Origin: Lumbricus terrestris
Taxonomy: Eukaryota > Annelida > Clitellata > Crassiclitellata > Lumbricidae
Reading direction: 5' to 3'
Assembly (NCBI GenBank): GCA_949752735.1
Contig: OX457037.1
Coordinates: forward strand, 65,791,915-65,855,914
Length of the DNA stretch: 64,000 nt
Both the position numbers and the translations under genes were made by a program. Below, piece by piece: positions 42,739 through 55,385 of the stretch. The number at the start of each line of letters is the position of its first letter. The first letter of the stretch is position 1. The notes beneath the pieces are model-generated. The model saw only the letters and a list, made by a program, of their open reading frames with translations. It did not search any database and had not been told where the DNA came from.

Positions 42739-43253
42739 TGTGAGCTTATTATCCCTCACGCCTTTCCAGTCTCTTCAAAAGTTCCGTAGCGCAGCCTAGG
42801 CCTAACCTAATAACTGTACTGTGGTAGCTAATGGCTAGTTTAAAAGTGTCTAGAGTTCTTTAACTTCTTTATTTAAAACAACGATCAGTTTCTTGTATTA
42901 AATTCTTCGATCTCCAAAAGTTGCAATCAACACAAGAAGCACCAACAACGGCAAACAATTCAATGATACAACAGAAACGCCATCTTATTATCTCTTCCTT
43001 CTAAAAACCCCCTCTACACACGACTTGCACACCTACACGTGCCTATCTCACTCTTAGCGTACACTCTTCCTTTAGTCACTCTGTCCGTCTCTCTGTCCCT
43101 CTCTGTCTTTCTCTCTGTCTCTGTCTCTGTCGCTCTCCGGCGACGTCGCGCCGCTGCAACTTTCCCGCCACTCAGGCAGCTGGCCTTCCTCAGCTGTACG
43201 CTCTTGCATAACAATTAGCTGACCATTATAATGCTATACAAAATTAGCTTACA
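42739..43253 (-). repeat. Element B 3' LTR
   Basis: Bounded by TGTGAGCTTATTATCC and AAAATTAGCTTACA as written on the plus strand, so both strands start TG and end CA. Inside: a TCTGTC-rich tract and GTAGCGCAGCCTAGGCCTAA, shared with element A's LTR. The polypurine tract lies next to it at 43254-43281 (complement of TTACCTCTTTCCTTTCTTTT). Confidence 0.92.
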
Positions 43254-43365
43254 TTACCTCTTTCCTTTCTTTTAAAGAGAGCTAATTATCTTTAAAAATT
43301 AGCGAACGTACCTTAATTAAAACAATGCAAACAATTCTTAATATAACATCATAAAATAGCTTACG

Positions 43366-45755
43366 CTACAGTCTAGACAAACAATCAGCTACTACATTCA
43401 ATTTACCTTTCTTGCAGTTCAACAGAATGTCAAAATTTTGCAATGATAATGACCATCTGACTAACTTAGCAGATTTCGACATTGATTCAGTCAAGTAAAC
43501 TAAAGGATTATGGTCTGTAAACACATTGATTTTAGAACCAATAATAATTTCTTTCAACTTGTTTAAAGCCCATATGATTGCATAGGCTTCCTTCTCAATC
43601 GTCGCCCATCTCCTCTGGGTATCTGCCAATTTCTGACTGAAAAATGAAACGGGACGTTCTATCCCTTCATTGTCCACCTGTGACAAAACGGCTCCCACAG
43701 AAAAATCACTGCTACCACAGTACAAATTAAATGGTTTACCAACCTCAAACATATATAGAACCACATTTGACAATACAATCTGTTTAAGTGAATCAAAAGA
43801 TTTCTGATGTGCATCAGTCCAAACAATGTTCTCAGGTACTTTCTTGCTGGTTAAGTCTGTCAATGGTTTAGCAATTTCAGCAAAATTACAAATAAATTGT
43901 CTGTAAAATCCAAAAAATCCTAAGACCTGTTTCACTTGCTTCTTCGTTTCAGGTTTCTTCAAATTAATCAAACTGTCAATCCTATCCGGATTCATCATCT
44001 TCTTCCCTGATCCTATAAGGTGACCGATGAATTTCACCTCGCCCTTACCAAACACACATTTCTTCAAGTTCAACGTTACATTATGCAGTCTGATTTGTTT
44101 CAAAAACAATTCCAAATGTCCTAAATGAATGTCCCAATCATCAGAATGTACAGCAATGTCATCAACATACGGTTCAGTGAATTCATGAATCGGTTGCAAA
44201 ATCATATTTATCGCTTTTACAAAAGTCCGTCCAGAGTTAATCATTCCAAAAGGAACACGCGTAAATTCGTACAGTCCATTATGTGTAACAAACGCAGTCT
44301 TCCATTGATCACTCTTCTTTACAGGACAAGTCCAATGGGCACTGCGTCAGTCCATAACGGAAATAAACTTGGATTTCCCGACTTTGCTCAGGACATCATT
44401 GACGATTGGCATAGGATATCTACAGTTCTCAGTAAAAGAGTTAATGTATCTGTAGTCGCACGCCAGTCTCAAGGATCCATCCTTCTTTTTGACAATGACA
44501 AGTGGACTTGCCATTCTGCTTGACGATGGTTGAATGATGTTTTCTTTCAGCATCTCCTGTATTTGTCTTTCCACTTCTGCACGGTATATTAATGGTATTC
44601 GATATGCCACGAACTCCTTTTCGCGAAAGTCTGGCTTCAACACTACTTCATGTTCTATTAATGTACATACTCCCGGCTTGTCTGAAAATCTGTCGGCATA
44701 ACGATTCAGTACATCAAGTAATTGTTTCTGGTGTTCGCTCGTCAGATGTCCAATCTGTTCATAATCCAATTGTAGTGATTTTTGTTTTGTCTATGGATGG
44801 TCTTCCTTCAGCGGTATTTCTACCACTGACCCAAATTCGTCATCCTCTTCCACGATCAGACCACACGACAATGATCTTGTGATGAACTTTCTCATCTTGT
44901 TGGCATGCACAATTCGTCGTCCACTTTCATTCATGTCCACGAGATACGAATTTTTGGATCTTCTTTGCAAGACAGTGCATGGACCATGCCATCGTGAGAT
45001 CAGTTTATTGGTTGACGTTGTATACAACACGATGACGTTTTCTCCTGGTTCGAATTCTTTATCTTTTGCTCTTTTGTTATATTGACTGGCGTATTGTTTT
45101 TGTTTTTCGTCAGCACAACTCTCAGCAAATGTCAATGCTTTTTCCATGTCTGCTCTTAAATTCTTCAAGTACTTTGCCGGTGTCACTCCAATGTTCGGTG
45201 GTAGATTAATTTCTTTGGTCCAGCTTTCTTTAAGAATGGTTAGTGGCCCTCTCGGCGACTTTCCATAGACCCGCAGATATGGTGCCACTCCTGTAGTTGC
45301 ATTAGGCACTTCTCTCAATGCCCACACGGTAAATGGAATGATTTTATGCCACTGTCTCAGATTTTCCACAATGACATGATGAACCATCTTCTTGAACGTT
45401 TGATTCCATCTCTCCACTATTCCGGCCGCCTCTGTATGTCATGGCGAATCAAATCGAGGACAACATCCCATCAATTTCAGAAATTCTCTCGTTAGGCTGG
45501 CTGTAAAATTTGTTCCTCTATCACTCGTTATCACTGACGGAACTCCCACATCCATGAACAGCTTCATCAGAGCTTCGCATACAGCCTTAGAAGTCAATGA
45601 CTTCATCAAGAAGATTGTCGGCCATCTTGTACATGAGTCTACGATGCACAAGCAATACTTATGCCCTGCTGCTGACGTCGGCTCGATCGGTCCAACGACG
45701 TCCATTGTCATTCTTCGGAACGGGACATCTTCTCTTGGTATTGGGGTGATCGGTA
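43366..45755 (-). pseudogene. Element B: integrase core, reverse transcriptase, RNase H
   Basis: On the minus strand the integrase core comes first (MTMDVVGPI near 45710, then TSDRGTNF), followed by the post-core region, then reverse transcriptase (LACDYRYINSF; catalytic EPYVDDIAVH near 44165) and RNase H (FTDHNPLVYLT), ending at 43366. Stop codons at 45439-45441, 44791-44793 and 44347-44349 replace codons that are sense in element A. The RNase H aspartate present in A (YCDSSDF) is glycine here (YCGSSDF). The 5.3-kb insert separates this piece from the integrase zinc-binding part. It is a non-functional relative of 55499-57712. Confidence 0.92.
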
Positions 45756-48700
45756 TGAAACGCTCACCGGCCCGCTCTTCGTCAACACGTGTACTCCGGC
45801 CCGCCGATCATTTCCTCCTCACGCATCGGTGCCGCCGAAGAAGAATGTTTCAGCAAAGAGGCCCGGAACAAGGAATTTAACTCTGTAGCGTCGGATCCTG
45901 ACTCAACCCCGTTCGAAGTCACCTTGGGGGTAACGTCCCGAGCTCCAGGATGGCCAATCCTCGAAACAGGGTTCACTCTTCGGGCAGAGGACCCTCGCTT
46001 GCAGCTCCCTTTCACGGCCGCCGTCTTCGACTTCCTCCCCGAATGATCGGGCCTCTTCCTCACCATGTTACATCGAGTTGCCGACGCGCCATCACTTCCA
46101 ACAGGCAATAACGGGCGCTGCCATGAGATCGGCCATAGTTGGCGGAACCAGCTCCACTCTAGGGGATTTAACCCTATACGATACTGTGACGCAACCATTC
46201 TCTCGTGTCCGCTACAGGACAGTCAAAATTCTCCGTATATGTTTTTCTGGTACCAGGCCTTTAGGGAGACCACCCGTAGCTTGCTAAGAAGTGAAGCTTT
46301 CACAATTCGCGCAACAGCGAAGTTAACCGTAACCAGGACTACGGCGCTTGCCAGGCGCTCACGTATTTCTCTCTCTCTACGCTGCGCTATCCGAAAAGAA
46401 AGGCGCACCAGCGTACTCGGGACTGTCGACTCTTCGCCGCAACAGGCGACGACAATAACTGAGTTTCGAATTGCCTTTGATTCGCGTTTACTGCCAACAG
46501 GCCAGCATCCGCTTTTATGAACGGGGCTTAAAAATTAGCTAAGGGATACACACTTCCTTAACTAAATTAAACTATGACCTATGGAACCGGGACACGCTGC
46601 GTACTCTACAGGGAGCGGTTAGGGCAGCTAGGTTTAACCCTGAACCATGCACACGCGAATTTTTCGTCTGCTTCGGAGAAAACGCTGGACCGGCGAAGTT
46701 AATCTTGTCGAGCCTCCACCGTCCAAATCACCAACGATACTCTCACACTGACGTAAGATTCACGATCGTCTTGGTGCGTTGAGAAGATTGACACCAAGAT
46801 CGACCAGATCGGGTCAAAACTGGCAAAGATACGTCTACAGGGGAAATACCCGGGCGACGGCCAATGAAACGCCTTCCGAAGCCCTTCCCACAACACAGGT
46901 AACTCCTCACACGTACACAAGATAGAACTCGGCGTGACGTTCAATCTGATACCAACTTTGTAACGATCGGACCACAGATAACAAAGTTACAGCCTCTCGA
47001 CCGTGTCTCTCCGGTCTTAAGTAGACTTCAAACAACACACACACACTACGAGCCGATATGGCCAAGCAATCCCACGACCCTGCTACCGGTCGACGCAAAG
47101 ATCAACATGTGAAGATTGAAGGTATTCGGAAGAGCCAAGATTACAATATCATACAATCGCGGGCGTATGGAGCCACGGGTCTCCAACACAGACCTGTACG
47201 GGGCGGTCGCCCGATGGCGCGGCGCCGCTGTGCCGTACGCTAAGGAAAAGACGTGCGATCGGCAAAAGACAGGAAGAAACTCTTCACGAGCTCCTACCGT
47301 CGACACTCACCACAGGTAAAACGTTTCTCTCTCCAAGACGAATAGTTAGACACCAAGTTTGTACAGATCGGACCAGGGATGACAAAGTTATTCACACTGA
47401 CACTTTCGTTGCGGGTCTTCGTTGAAACACGCGAAAGACCGGCGCGTAATCTGACACAGCGGATTCGCCTTAGAGTGCGGGGCACCTTTGCGCGCTACTA
47501 TCTCTGAAACTATCGCTGACACACGTTATCTCTCAACAGGTAATTTCTTTCTCTCAACGAGACGCACAGTTTGACACCAAGTTTGTGCAAATCGGACCAG
47601 GAGCCACAAAGTTGTACGACAAGGGTAAGACCGGTGGCCAAACTTCGGCCAATGCTACCGATGTCCTGAGAGCCCACAGCCTTTAACTCTCACTGTAGTT
47701 ACGTTCGCACAGACCAGACGAACAATTTGACACCAAGATAGAGTCGATCGGATCACAGCTGACGGAGTTGCCCGTAGAGCGAAAGCCCGTTGCGCGGCGA
47801 TCGCGGACAAAACCACACTGGGAAAATACGCCGGCGGCGGCAGACAAGCGATTGGCGCCGGTGTAAAGGTTTCAAATTACCCCCTCCTAAACATTACCCC
47901 CCGGTAGCTTGAAACCGGTTTCAGATTATCCCCCGGAAACTAGATTTGCATCAATCATCGCCTTAATTGCACTAAAAAAATCAGAAAAATCATCCCGCTT
48001 CTTGTTTTGGTTTGAAGAATATCATCCGTCATCCCACGTCGTGTTTTGTTATCAATATTTTGATCCGAAAAAATAATAGCCTCGAAGCCATTTTCTCCAT
48101 TGTAACTTCAGCGGCGATTAGTATTTTAGTTACAGATAAAAATATTGATAACAAACCACGAAGTGGGATGACGGATGAAAATCTTCAGACCAAAACAAGA
48201 AGCGGGATGATTTTTCCGATTTTATTAGTGCAATAAATGCGATGATTGATGCAATTTACAGTTTGCAGGGGGGTAATGTTTAGGAGGGGGTAATCTGAAA
48301 CCTTTACACCGGTCTACTGCTACCGTTGCTGGCCTTCACTGTATTACGCGAAAGACCGGGGAAACCAAGTTTGCGTACTTCTACCGTCGAAACCGTAATT
48401 GTCACTGATTAACTCTTCACAGGTAAACTATTCCTCTCGATGAGACGAACAATCTGACACCAAGATTGAACGAATCGGATGACAAAGCTCTTCGTTCGGA
48501 CCGGGGACTAGGCCGGTCTTTCGCTTGTATGCGAAATGGCTACCTAACCCGCGTCACAGTTACTCCCGCGAGTTACCCGACGATTTCAATAGTCGGGCTC
48601 TAGCTCCCAAACGCGGCGAGCTAGACCAGTTTTCTTGACACTTTCACGGGCAAATCGTATGCACCGCACAATCTGATGCACTTTTCAGGTCTGTAGCGTG

Positions 48701-51082
48701 AAATTCCACCGAGTATGACACTCGCCGACACTAGGACTCGAAGTCGATGCCTCTGCAGGAGCTGCACCGACCTCTCGCCGAAGAGTCAACAAGTCACACT
48801 TCGCTCTCAAATTCAACCAGTAACTGTAATTGCGCGTCGACCGAGGATTTGGCCCGACCGAACGCGGTCTCGAACACTACGCTTGACAGAAATTAAGGGA
48901 GCTGCGCCCTTACTTAGCCTCGCCTCTGCCTGGCGGCTTACGGGCTGACTTATCGTTAATTTCTCGCCGGCGGCAAGATATAGGCAACACTGTATTTCAA
49001 ATGCATTCTGCTTCAGTATTTCACTTCGCTCGTTTATTCGGAAACAGATTTCACTGATGTTCACTTCACTGGGTTTTACGCGATCCGCCGAGGCAGAATG
49101 CGCAGCGCCCGAAGCACTCGTTGCTGGCGGTCGGCCACGCGGGAAACCGAAGGGGCTACGAACTTTGAGCCCTCAATCCGACGCGCGGTCCGAGGCTAAC
49201 CAACAACCAACGACCACCAGTTATCGCTTTCAAGGTACCACTGAAACGGTGTCCCAATCAAGACAACAGGACGGAAAAATTATGTGACGCCCGAAACGTT
49301 CTCGTTAGGCCGGGCAGCGCCCGCAACACTGAATGACGCCGCGTCCGGGGCGGACGGCGTCCGAATGAAATGCACTAGACGGCGTGGAAGCCTTCAACAC
49401 AGTCACCAACACCACTTCACAGACAACAGGCAGAAATGTGACCAGTATTCACGTACAATATTATCTCTCTCCGTGTAACGTTAACTTGCGCTCGCGGCGC
49501 GAGGCGCTCGCTGGCGTGACCGAGGCGGATAGGGGGCTGAGGCCTATCAAGCCGGGTCCGTCGCACAGCAGCAAATGCTGGATCGAAATGTAATATATTT
49601 GTATACTGTATGCGAAACGTAAGTATATTGTGTCAACCTGTGGGCAATCCCTATCAGGTGTATTCAATGGTACCACCGACCTTCTCTCACTCGCTCGATG
49701 TGAAGCACCTAGGCGTCCTCAAGGCACACCAGGTCTACCGATTGGCGGAACAAGCGACGCACCGTACGACGCGTGCGTATTTCCGAATAATCCAGGTAAC
49801 CGTTCTGCAGCTGAATAACCACGAAGCTCCAGGTCACTCGCGAAGACAGGATGGCGCGCTGCTCGGGGAAAAATTCGTGCTGCGGGCCGCCCGCTGACGC
49901 GGTGCCGCCTCTACGCACTTCACAGGTACTCACTCACTTCGACGTATCGTACGTATTATTAACTCTCCTGAGGGCGCGTCCCCTCTACGCGTAGGATTCG
50001 ATTCAACAGGTTTAATGAGCTGACGGGTTCTTGGCGGGTAGGGGGCCGAATCCTACAGGACGCCGGAATCACGTGCAGACGATGCGGATAACTGCTTTCT
50101 TTAACGCTGCAAGCACTCAGCGTATTAATCGAACGAATACCACAAGATATTATCGGCAGAAGGAAATCGTCAAACAAGGCACGAAGTGCCGGGAGACATT
50201 CACAAGTCACATGGAACGAGCCACCACCAACTCTTCCTGGTGCGTCGTAGCGGGGCGATGCCCAGTCGGCCGCGCTAGATCGTCACCGCAGGTAAAACGT
50301 ACAACCTCCGCTGGTGCGGATTCGATCAGATACAATATTTTCTCTTCAAATTCGCAAGGAATCGCTTGGAAACCAACAAACCACCGTATCAATGTCAAGT
50401 GCTCGGATACAACGTGCCAAGACTGCGTAGAGATCAATGAGAAGAACAGAGTTGATGCTCATTGACCATAGAGTGATCGCCACCAATCTACATATATAGC
50501 AATGCATCGTGTGGCAGCCTTTATTCCACCGGAATATAGCTGTTTGCACACTATGCACAAGCCAAAAACCTGCATTCGGGCTTCCGTGTGAAAAATCTTC
50601 AATAATTCGCCAAAAATCCATTTCTCGTCCGATCTTCACGATCTTTGTTTCTATCGATGCCTCTGGGTCCAGGCTATCTTCTAGGCTCTAAATTAAGGCT
50701 ACCGGGTGAGGCTAAAATTAATTGTCGAATTAAATCTAATCCTAGTTCTACCTATATAAGGGTTAGAGACGCGGTTTGGCTGTGTTAGAACTTACCGTCG
50801 CTCTCGCCTGCTTCCAGCTGTGTTTCACAGGCATTAAACTATCGGTCGCCGTCTTTTGGCGCATATCCTCGTGGCGCATTTCCACCACATCTATTAAACC
50901 TATAGGCCAGACCTATAATTTTCTATTAGGGAAAATTATGCCTTACCTATAATAGATCTAAATACACGGTTTGGCTGCTTTAAGAGCGTAACCGTTGCCC
51001 TTGCCTGTTTCCAGCTCAGTTTAACAAGGCAGGCAGTCAACGTTTCTCGTATCGAACATTGTCTTGTGGCTAAAACGCCACA
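45756..51082. mobile_element. 5.3-kb insertion of unknown class in element B
   Basis: Comparison with intact element A gives the edges exactly: the integrase frame stops at GGTA (45752-45755) and resumes after GGTA (51083-51086), so a 4-bp target duplication flanks 5327 bp. The insert starts TGAAACGCTC and ends AACGCCACA, the TG...CA form of retroviral-type ends, but no pair of LTRs is visible. It is GC-richer than its surroundings and has no convincing long reading frame. Diverged repeats run through it: TTTGACACCAAGTTTGTGCA followed by ATCGGACCA, usually preceded by CACAGGTAA. Near 50745-51060 two related blocks share CACGGTTTGGCTG and CCTGTTTCCAGCT. A very long solo LTR is one possibility; a new non-autonomous element is another. 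Confidence 0.8.
47860..48310. mobile_element. Foldback/MITE inside the 5.3-kb insert, 451 bp
   Basis: The left end GGTGTAAAGGTTTCAAATTA followed by CCCCCTCCTAAACATTACCC is matched inverted by GGGTAATGTTTAGGAGGGGG and TCTGAAACCTTTACACC at the right. The pairing continues inward (CATCCCGCTTCTTGTTTTGG with its inverse), so almost the whole element folds on itself. No coding region. CCGG or GG at each side may be a target duplication. Confidence 0.88.
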
Positions 51083-51086
51083 GGTA

Positions 51087-52191
51087 CTCGATCCATCACC
51101 AGACTTCGTGCTTTCAACTGACACTTCTCACAGGACTTGCAGAACTTCATCACATCTCTTCGCATCCTTGGCCATACAAAGGACAGCTTGATCCGTTCTC
51201 TTGTCTTCTCTTCTCCCAAGTGTCCGCCGAATACTGACTCGTGTGCCAATTCCATAACCTGAATTCTTCTTTCCTTCGGCAAGACCAACTGGTACACCAA
51301 CTGATCCAACATTTGATGCCTCTTACACATCAGCCCATTCACCACACTAAACTCAGATCCTTTGTCTTCAGCTATCTTCCACCACAACTTCAGTGACTCG
51401 TCATTTCGCTGCTGCTCTTCAAATTTCTTTGCATCTGCCAATTGTCTTTCATCATTTGTATTCTCAGCAAATAAATCTCTCATACTCGTATCTATTTCAC
51501 TATCACTTCCAGAATCATCATAATCATCACGTTCACATGCAACCATCTCTTCTTCAATTTCATTGCTCCCGGGTGTTACTCCTTCTTCTTCTTGAACACT
51601 TTGTTCATCCTCGCTTTCCGTGTCATCACCTGGCAAACTTTCATTTAGCGTTTCCTCTTCTCCTTCTTCCACTTCTCTTCTGCGACTCTGTGCTCTCGTA
51701 GTCACATTCGCTTGTAGTTCTCCTTGCAGCACACTCACTGGTGGTGTCCCTTTCAGTTCTGCGATTATCTCTGGATGTAGCAAGAACTTTTCTTTGTTAT
51801 CCTTACACAAAACTGCCGGAATGCTGGCACATACCAAAGTTAAATATGGCGCAATATTTACTTCCTTGTCTTTCAAATTTGTTCCTACGTCATGACAACT
51901 CATCCGCACTTCTATTTTCACCAACTTAGCTTGAATGGGCTCTCCAGCGACACATTGCAAATGTACTCTGCCAATTTCTTCTACTATCGCTCCTTTCAAC
52001 AATTCTTCATTGATTACTGGAATCTCAGTACCAGAGTCAATCAATGCCTGGACTTGCACGGGATGACAACTGTCATCCTTTCCCCGTATCTCTACATTCA
52101 CATGCTGTAGTAAAGTCTTCTTCATACGTTGAAAATCATCTTTACTTTCAGTTTCTCGACCAATTTCTGTGATGGGAGCAGACTTTACCAC
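51087..52191 (-). pseudogene. Element B: protease and integrase zinc-binding region
   Basis: This frame continues the polyprotein after the stop that ends the Gag part. It has the aspartic protease signature ALIDSGTEIPVI near 52040, an acidic linker (EEEGVTPGSNEIEEEM), and the integrase HHCC module (HESVFGGHLGEEK, then FCKSCEKCQLKARS). The chain breaks at 51086, where the 5.3-kb insert begins in the codons after DRVP. Compared with element A it is well conserved apart from the insertion and the upstream stop. Confidence 0.92.
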
Positions 52192-52194
52192 TTC

Positions 52195-54401
52195 TCACTG
52201 TATAGTAAACTGATGCGTGCACTTCATGACTGACTTCACTTCCGTTTCGCGGTTGTCTTGTTCTTCCAGCTGGTTTGGTGCATTCATTACTTGAATCTGA
52301 TTTACTCTGAGATTTTCTGCACTTCGAGTAAATCTATTTCTCAGATTTGTCATTCTTGGTGGTGCTTGGCAATCCTTTATCAAATGTCTGTCTGACTGAC
52401 AATTATGGCAACGTTTCCTAACAATTATACCTCTCTGTTCAGTGCTCTCCCGCCTGTAATTGTACGGAGTGTATGCTGCATTGCTTTCTCTTTGGCGTCC
52501 CATCACTGGAATTCGACTGTATATTTGTCTGTCACCCGCTGCTTCTCTTCTATCTTGACCAAACTGTCTTCCAGAAACACTATCTCTCCTTACTTCATTA
52601 CTTCTGGCTTGGCTTCCCGTTTGTTTGTTACTACTATTCCACCTGGCTTGCTTTGAACTATTACCCCATGCTTCATATTTCGGTTTGTCTTGAAACATTA
52701 GACCAATTCGATTGTTCACATGTATGTCTGCGAGATCTGCAACATTACTAGCTTCCAAGCATTCAGTACCCTCCTTTGCTAGTACAAACTGTAGTGGACC
52801 CGGTGGTAGACATTCTTTCAACTTATCCACGACCAACAGATCAAACAACTTCTCATAGTTTTTGCCCACTCGCCTACTTCTGACATAATAGTTCAACAGA
52901 TTCTTCAATCTTGCTGTAAACATAGTGAATGTCTCTTCTGCCGTTTTCTTCGCATCTACAAATCGTGATCGATATTCTCTCGCTGTCAATTTAAATTCTT
53001 TCAGTAAATGTTCTTTCACTATATCGTAATTGTCTAAATCATCAAAAGACAATCGGTTTAACACTGTTCTAGCTCTTGGTGTCAGTAGTGGCAACAACAA
53101 TTTGACCCAAAACTGCTTTTCCACCGTAAAACTGTTGAATGCATTCTCAACTGTCTCAAAATATAATGGCACCTCCATTATATCATATGGCATCTTAGGT
53201 AACACGTGTTTCATTGCGTCACCTATCTTCTTAATCTTAGACACCATTGTCTCACTTTCTCGGATCCTATTTTGTTCTGACTCTTCTCGGCTTCTTCTAA
53301 CGTCTTCATCTCCTTTCCTCAGTCTATTTTTATCTTCTTCATTACTCAGTTCTTCTTGTTCTATCTTCTGCTGCAACAATTCTAACTGCCTTCTGCGTTC
53401 CTCCTTTTCAATAGGCATTTCTCGGAGCTGAGCTTCCTTAAGAGCGAGTTTCTTTTGTTCTATTTGTACTTGTTCTTCCCTTTCTCTTTCCGCTTTTTCC
53501 AAATTTTCTTTCTCTATTCTCAATTCTTCCTGTCGAATTTCTTCGGCTCTTTGTAATTCAGCCAAACGCATAGCTTCCTTGGCTTCCTCACGAGCCTTTT
53601 GCTCTTCGATCTGTTGTTTCCGTATTTCTTCATCACTTTTCCTTGCTCTCTCGTATTCTATCATTAATTCCATTCTTCGTCGTTCTGCTTCGTCACGATC
53701 TTTTTTCAGTTGTTCTAACTGAAGTTAGAACTGCTGCTTCTGCATTTCTATCTCTTCTTGTCTCATCCTTTCTGCTTTTCTGTTCTTACTTTTTTCTCTA
53801 GTCGAATCTTTTCTAATCGTTCTATCTCTTCTTGTCTTCGTTCTTTCTCCTTATGTTTCCGTCGCTCCTCTTTCTCTTTCTCTTCTTGTCTACGTTGCTC
53901 CTCTTTCTCCTGTCTAATCTTTTCTGATCGTTCTACTCGTTCTTTCTCTTCTTGCCTCCTTTGCTCCTCTTTCTCTTTCTCTTCTTGTCTACGTTTGTCC
54001 TCTTTCTCTTCTTGTTTCCGTTCTTTCTCTTCTTGCCTCCGTTGCTTCTTTTTCTCTTTCTCTTCTTGTCTACGTTTGTCCTCTTTCTCTTTCTCTTCTT
54101 GTTTCCGTTCTTTCTCTTCTTGCTTCCGTTGCTCCTCCCTCATCATCATAAATTGCATCAACGCCTCCATAGACATCGGTGCCTGTGGTTTTTCGACTGG
54201 TTTCTCCTCAGCGCCACCCACAGCACCTTTCTCCTCAGCTTCCTTTTTAAGCCAAACCTCAGCTAAAGCTTCCATCAAATTTTCCCTAGACATCACATCG
54301 ACTTCTTCCACGTCTAGACCGGCTTCAATTAGATATTTTATTATTCGAACAGAAGCCATCTTTTTTATATTTGCTCGTTTTTGTTCTGTAAGTTTCTCCA
54401 T
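52195..54401 (-). pseudogene. Element B: Gag, with E/K/R-rich coiled coil and SCAN-like domain
   Basis: It starts at an ATG (54401; MEKLTEQKRANIKKM) and runs through a long Glu/Lys/Arg/Gln-rich segment predicted to be coiled coil. A frameshift near 53765 and an in-frame TAA at 53725-53727 break this segment. The frame from 53673 has the structured domain (PYDIMEVPLYFETVENAF; KLTAREYRSRF near 52985), similar to the SCAN-type capsid domain of Gmr1-like Gag, and a complete CCHC zinc knuckle (CHNCQSDRHLIKDC). It ends in a TGA at 52195-52197 where element A has Arg. Confidence 0.9.
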
Positions 54402-54808
54402 CTTACTTCTTTACTTCAGTGATTTACGTGAAGAAATCGAGGGAGTGGCTATGATTTTTGTGATTGGTTGACTTCAATTCCTATTGCTCCTCGAATAAAC
54501 AAGCAAGTTTTGTATACCTCTCTCTGGCGTTGCGTTGTCGTATTATTTCGAAATCCACCGTCCGTAACTTGACTTCGACATCCACCGTTCGTAACTTGAC
54601 TTCAAATATCCCTCTGACCGTAAACTTGGATACGAAATATCCCACCGTTCGTAAATATCGCTCCGACCGTTAGCTTGGATTGACTATCCCAAAGTTCGTA
54701 AATATTCCTCCGACCGTAAACTTGGATTGACTATCCCACCGTCCGTTACAACTTGACTTCCGTAACTTCGAATATCCACTGTAGAGTTCGATATCCCACC
54801 GTTTGTAA
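54402..54808 (-). promoter_or_regulatory. Element B leader with short tandem repeats
   Basis: Between Gag and element A lies B's untranslated leader. It contains repeated TATCCCACCGTTCGTAAATA and CTCCGACCGTAAACTTGGAT phrases, four or more copies at 45-60 bp spacing. The ATCCCACCG core is also the start of the primer-binding-site complement in element A (ATCCCACCGCTGTCACCA). Confidence 0.7.
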
Positions 54809-54813
54809 CCTGG

Positions 54814-55385
54814 TGTCAACTTCCAACAACACTGACGATTTCTCCAGTCTCTTCTATAGTCCTGTAGCGCAGCCTAGGCCTAACCTATTCACTGTATTAC
54901 GGTATCTAAAGCTAGTGTATAAGTTTCTAAAGTTCTTAACTTGTTCAATTACAACAAAGCTCTGTTTCTTGTATTTTCTTCTTCGTTCATAACAACGCAA
55001 ATAACACAACAATGCATCAACGACGACAAACGCTTGAATTCTACGACATCAACGCAACTATTATTATCTAACTCCACTGTTCTCTAAAACGTCTTCTACT
55101 CTCAACTACCAACTCCTTCTTCTACAACTTATCACACTGTCTGGGCGTCCACTCTTCCCCCTGCCGCTCTGTCCTTCTATCTGCCTCTCTCCGTCTATCT
55201 GTCCGTCTGTCTGTCTGCCTATCTCTCTCTCTCTCGCGCTCTCCGGCGACGGTCGGCCGAGCCGCGCCAACTTTCCCGCCAGTCTGTCACCTGCAGGCCT
55301 AACTGTCTAGACGCTGACCTTGAGCTGGTCTATTGGCACGCCTAAACATCAACTGACCACATACACTATACAAAATTAGCTCACA
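54814..55385 (-). repeat. Element A 3' LTR
   Basis: Plus-strand ends TGTCAACTTCCAACAAC and CAAAATTAGCTCACA. Against the 5' LTR I count three differences (near 54880, 55118 and 55335). It contains a CTGTCTGTCTGCC low-complexity tract. Confidence 0.95.

Noticed and set aside
43014..43214. Arginine-rich frame (also 62292-62492)
   Set aside because: It lies wholly within the LTR of element B and reflects the TCTG/TCTC tract.
45782..46198. 138-codon frame at the left end of the 5.3-kb insert
   Set aside because: GC-rich, no recognisable domain, and overlapping frames on the other strand are equally open. I could not support it as a gene.
46890..50294. Multi-exon gene suggested by repeated CAG/GTAA donor-like sites
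   Set aside because: The sites recur as part of a noncoding repeat and no coding frame joins them.
45756..51082. Helitron
   Set aside because: The insert does not lie between A and T, lacks a CTRR hairpin end and has a 4-bp duplication.
53758..54471. Ser/Phe-rich open frames on the plus strand opposite Gag (also 60435-60921)
   Set aside because: They are the antisense of the E/K/R-rich coiled-coil coding repeats.
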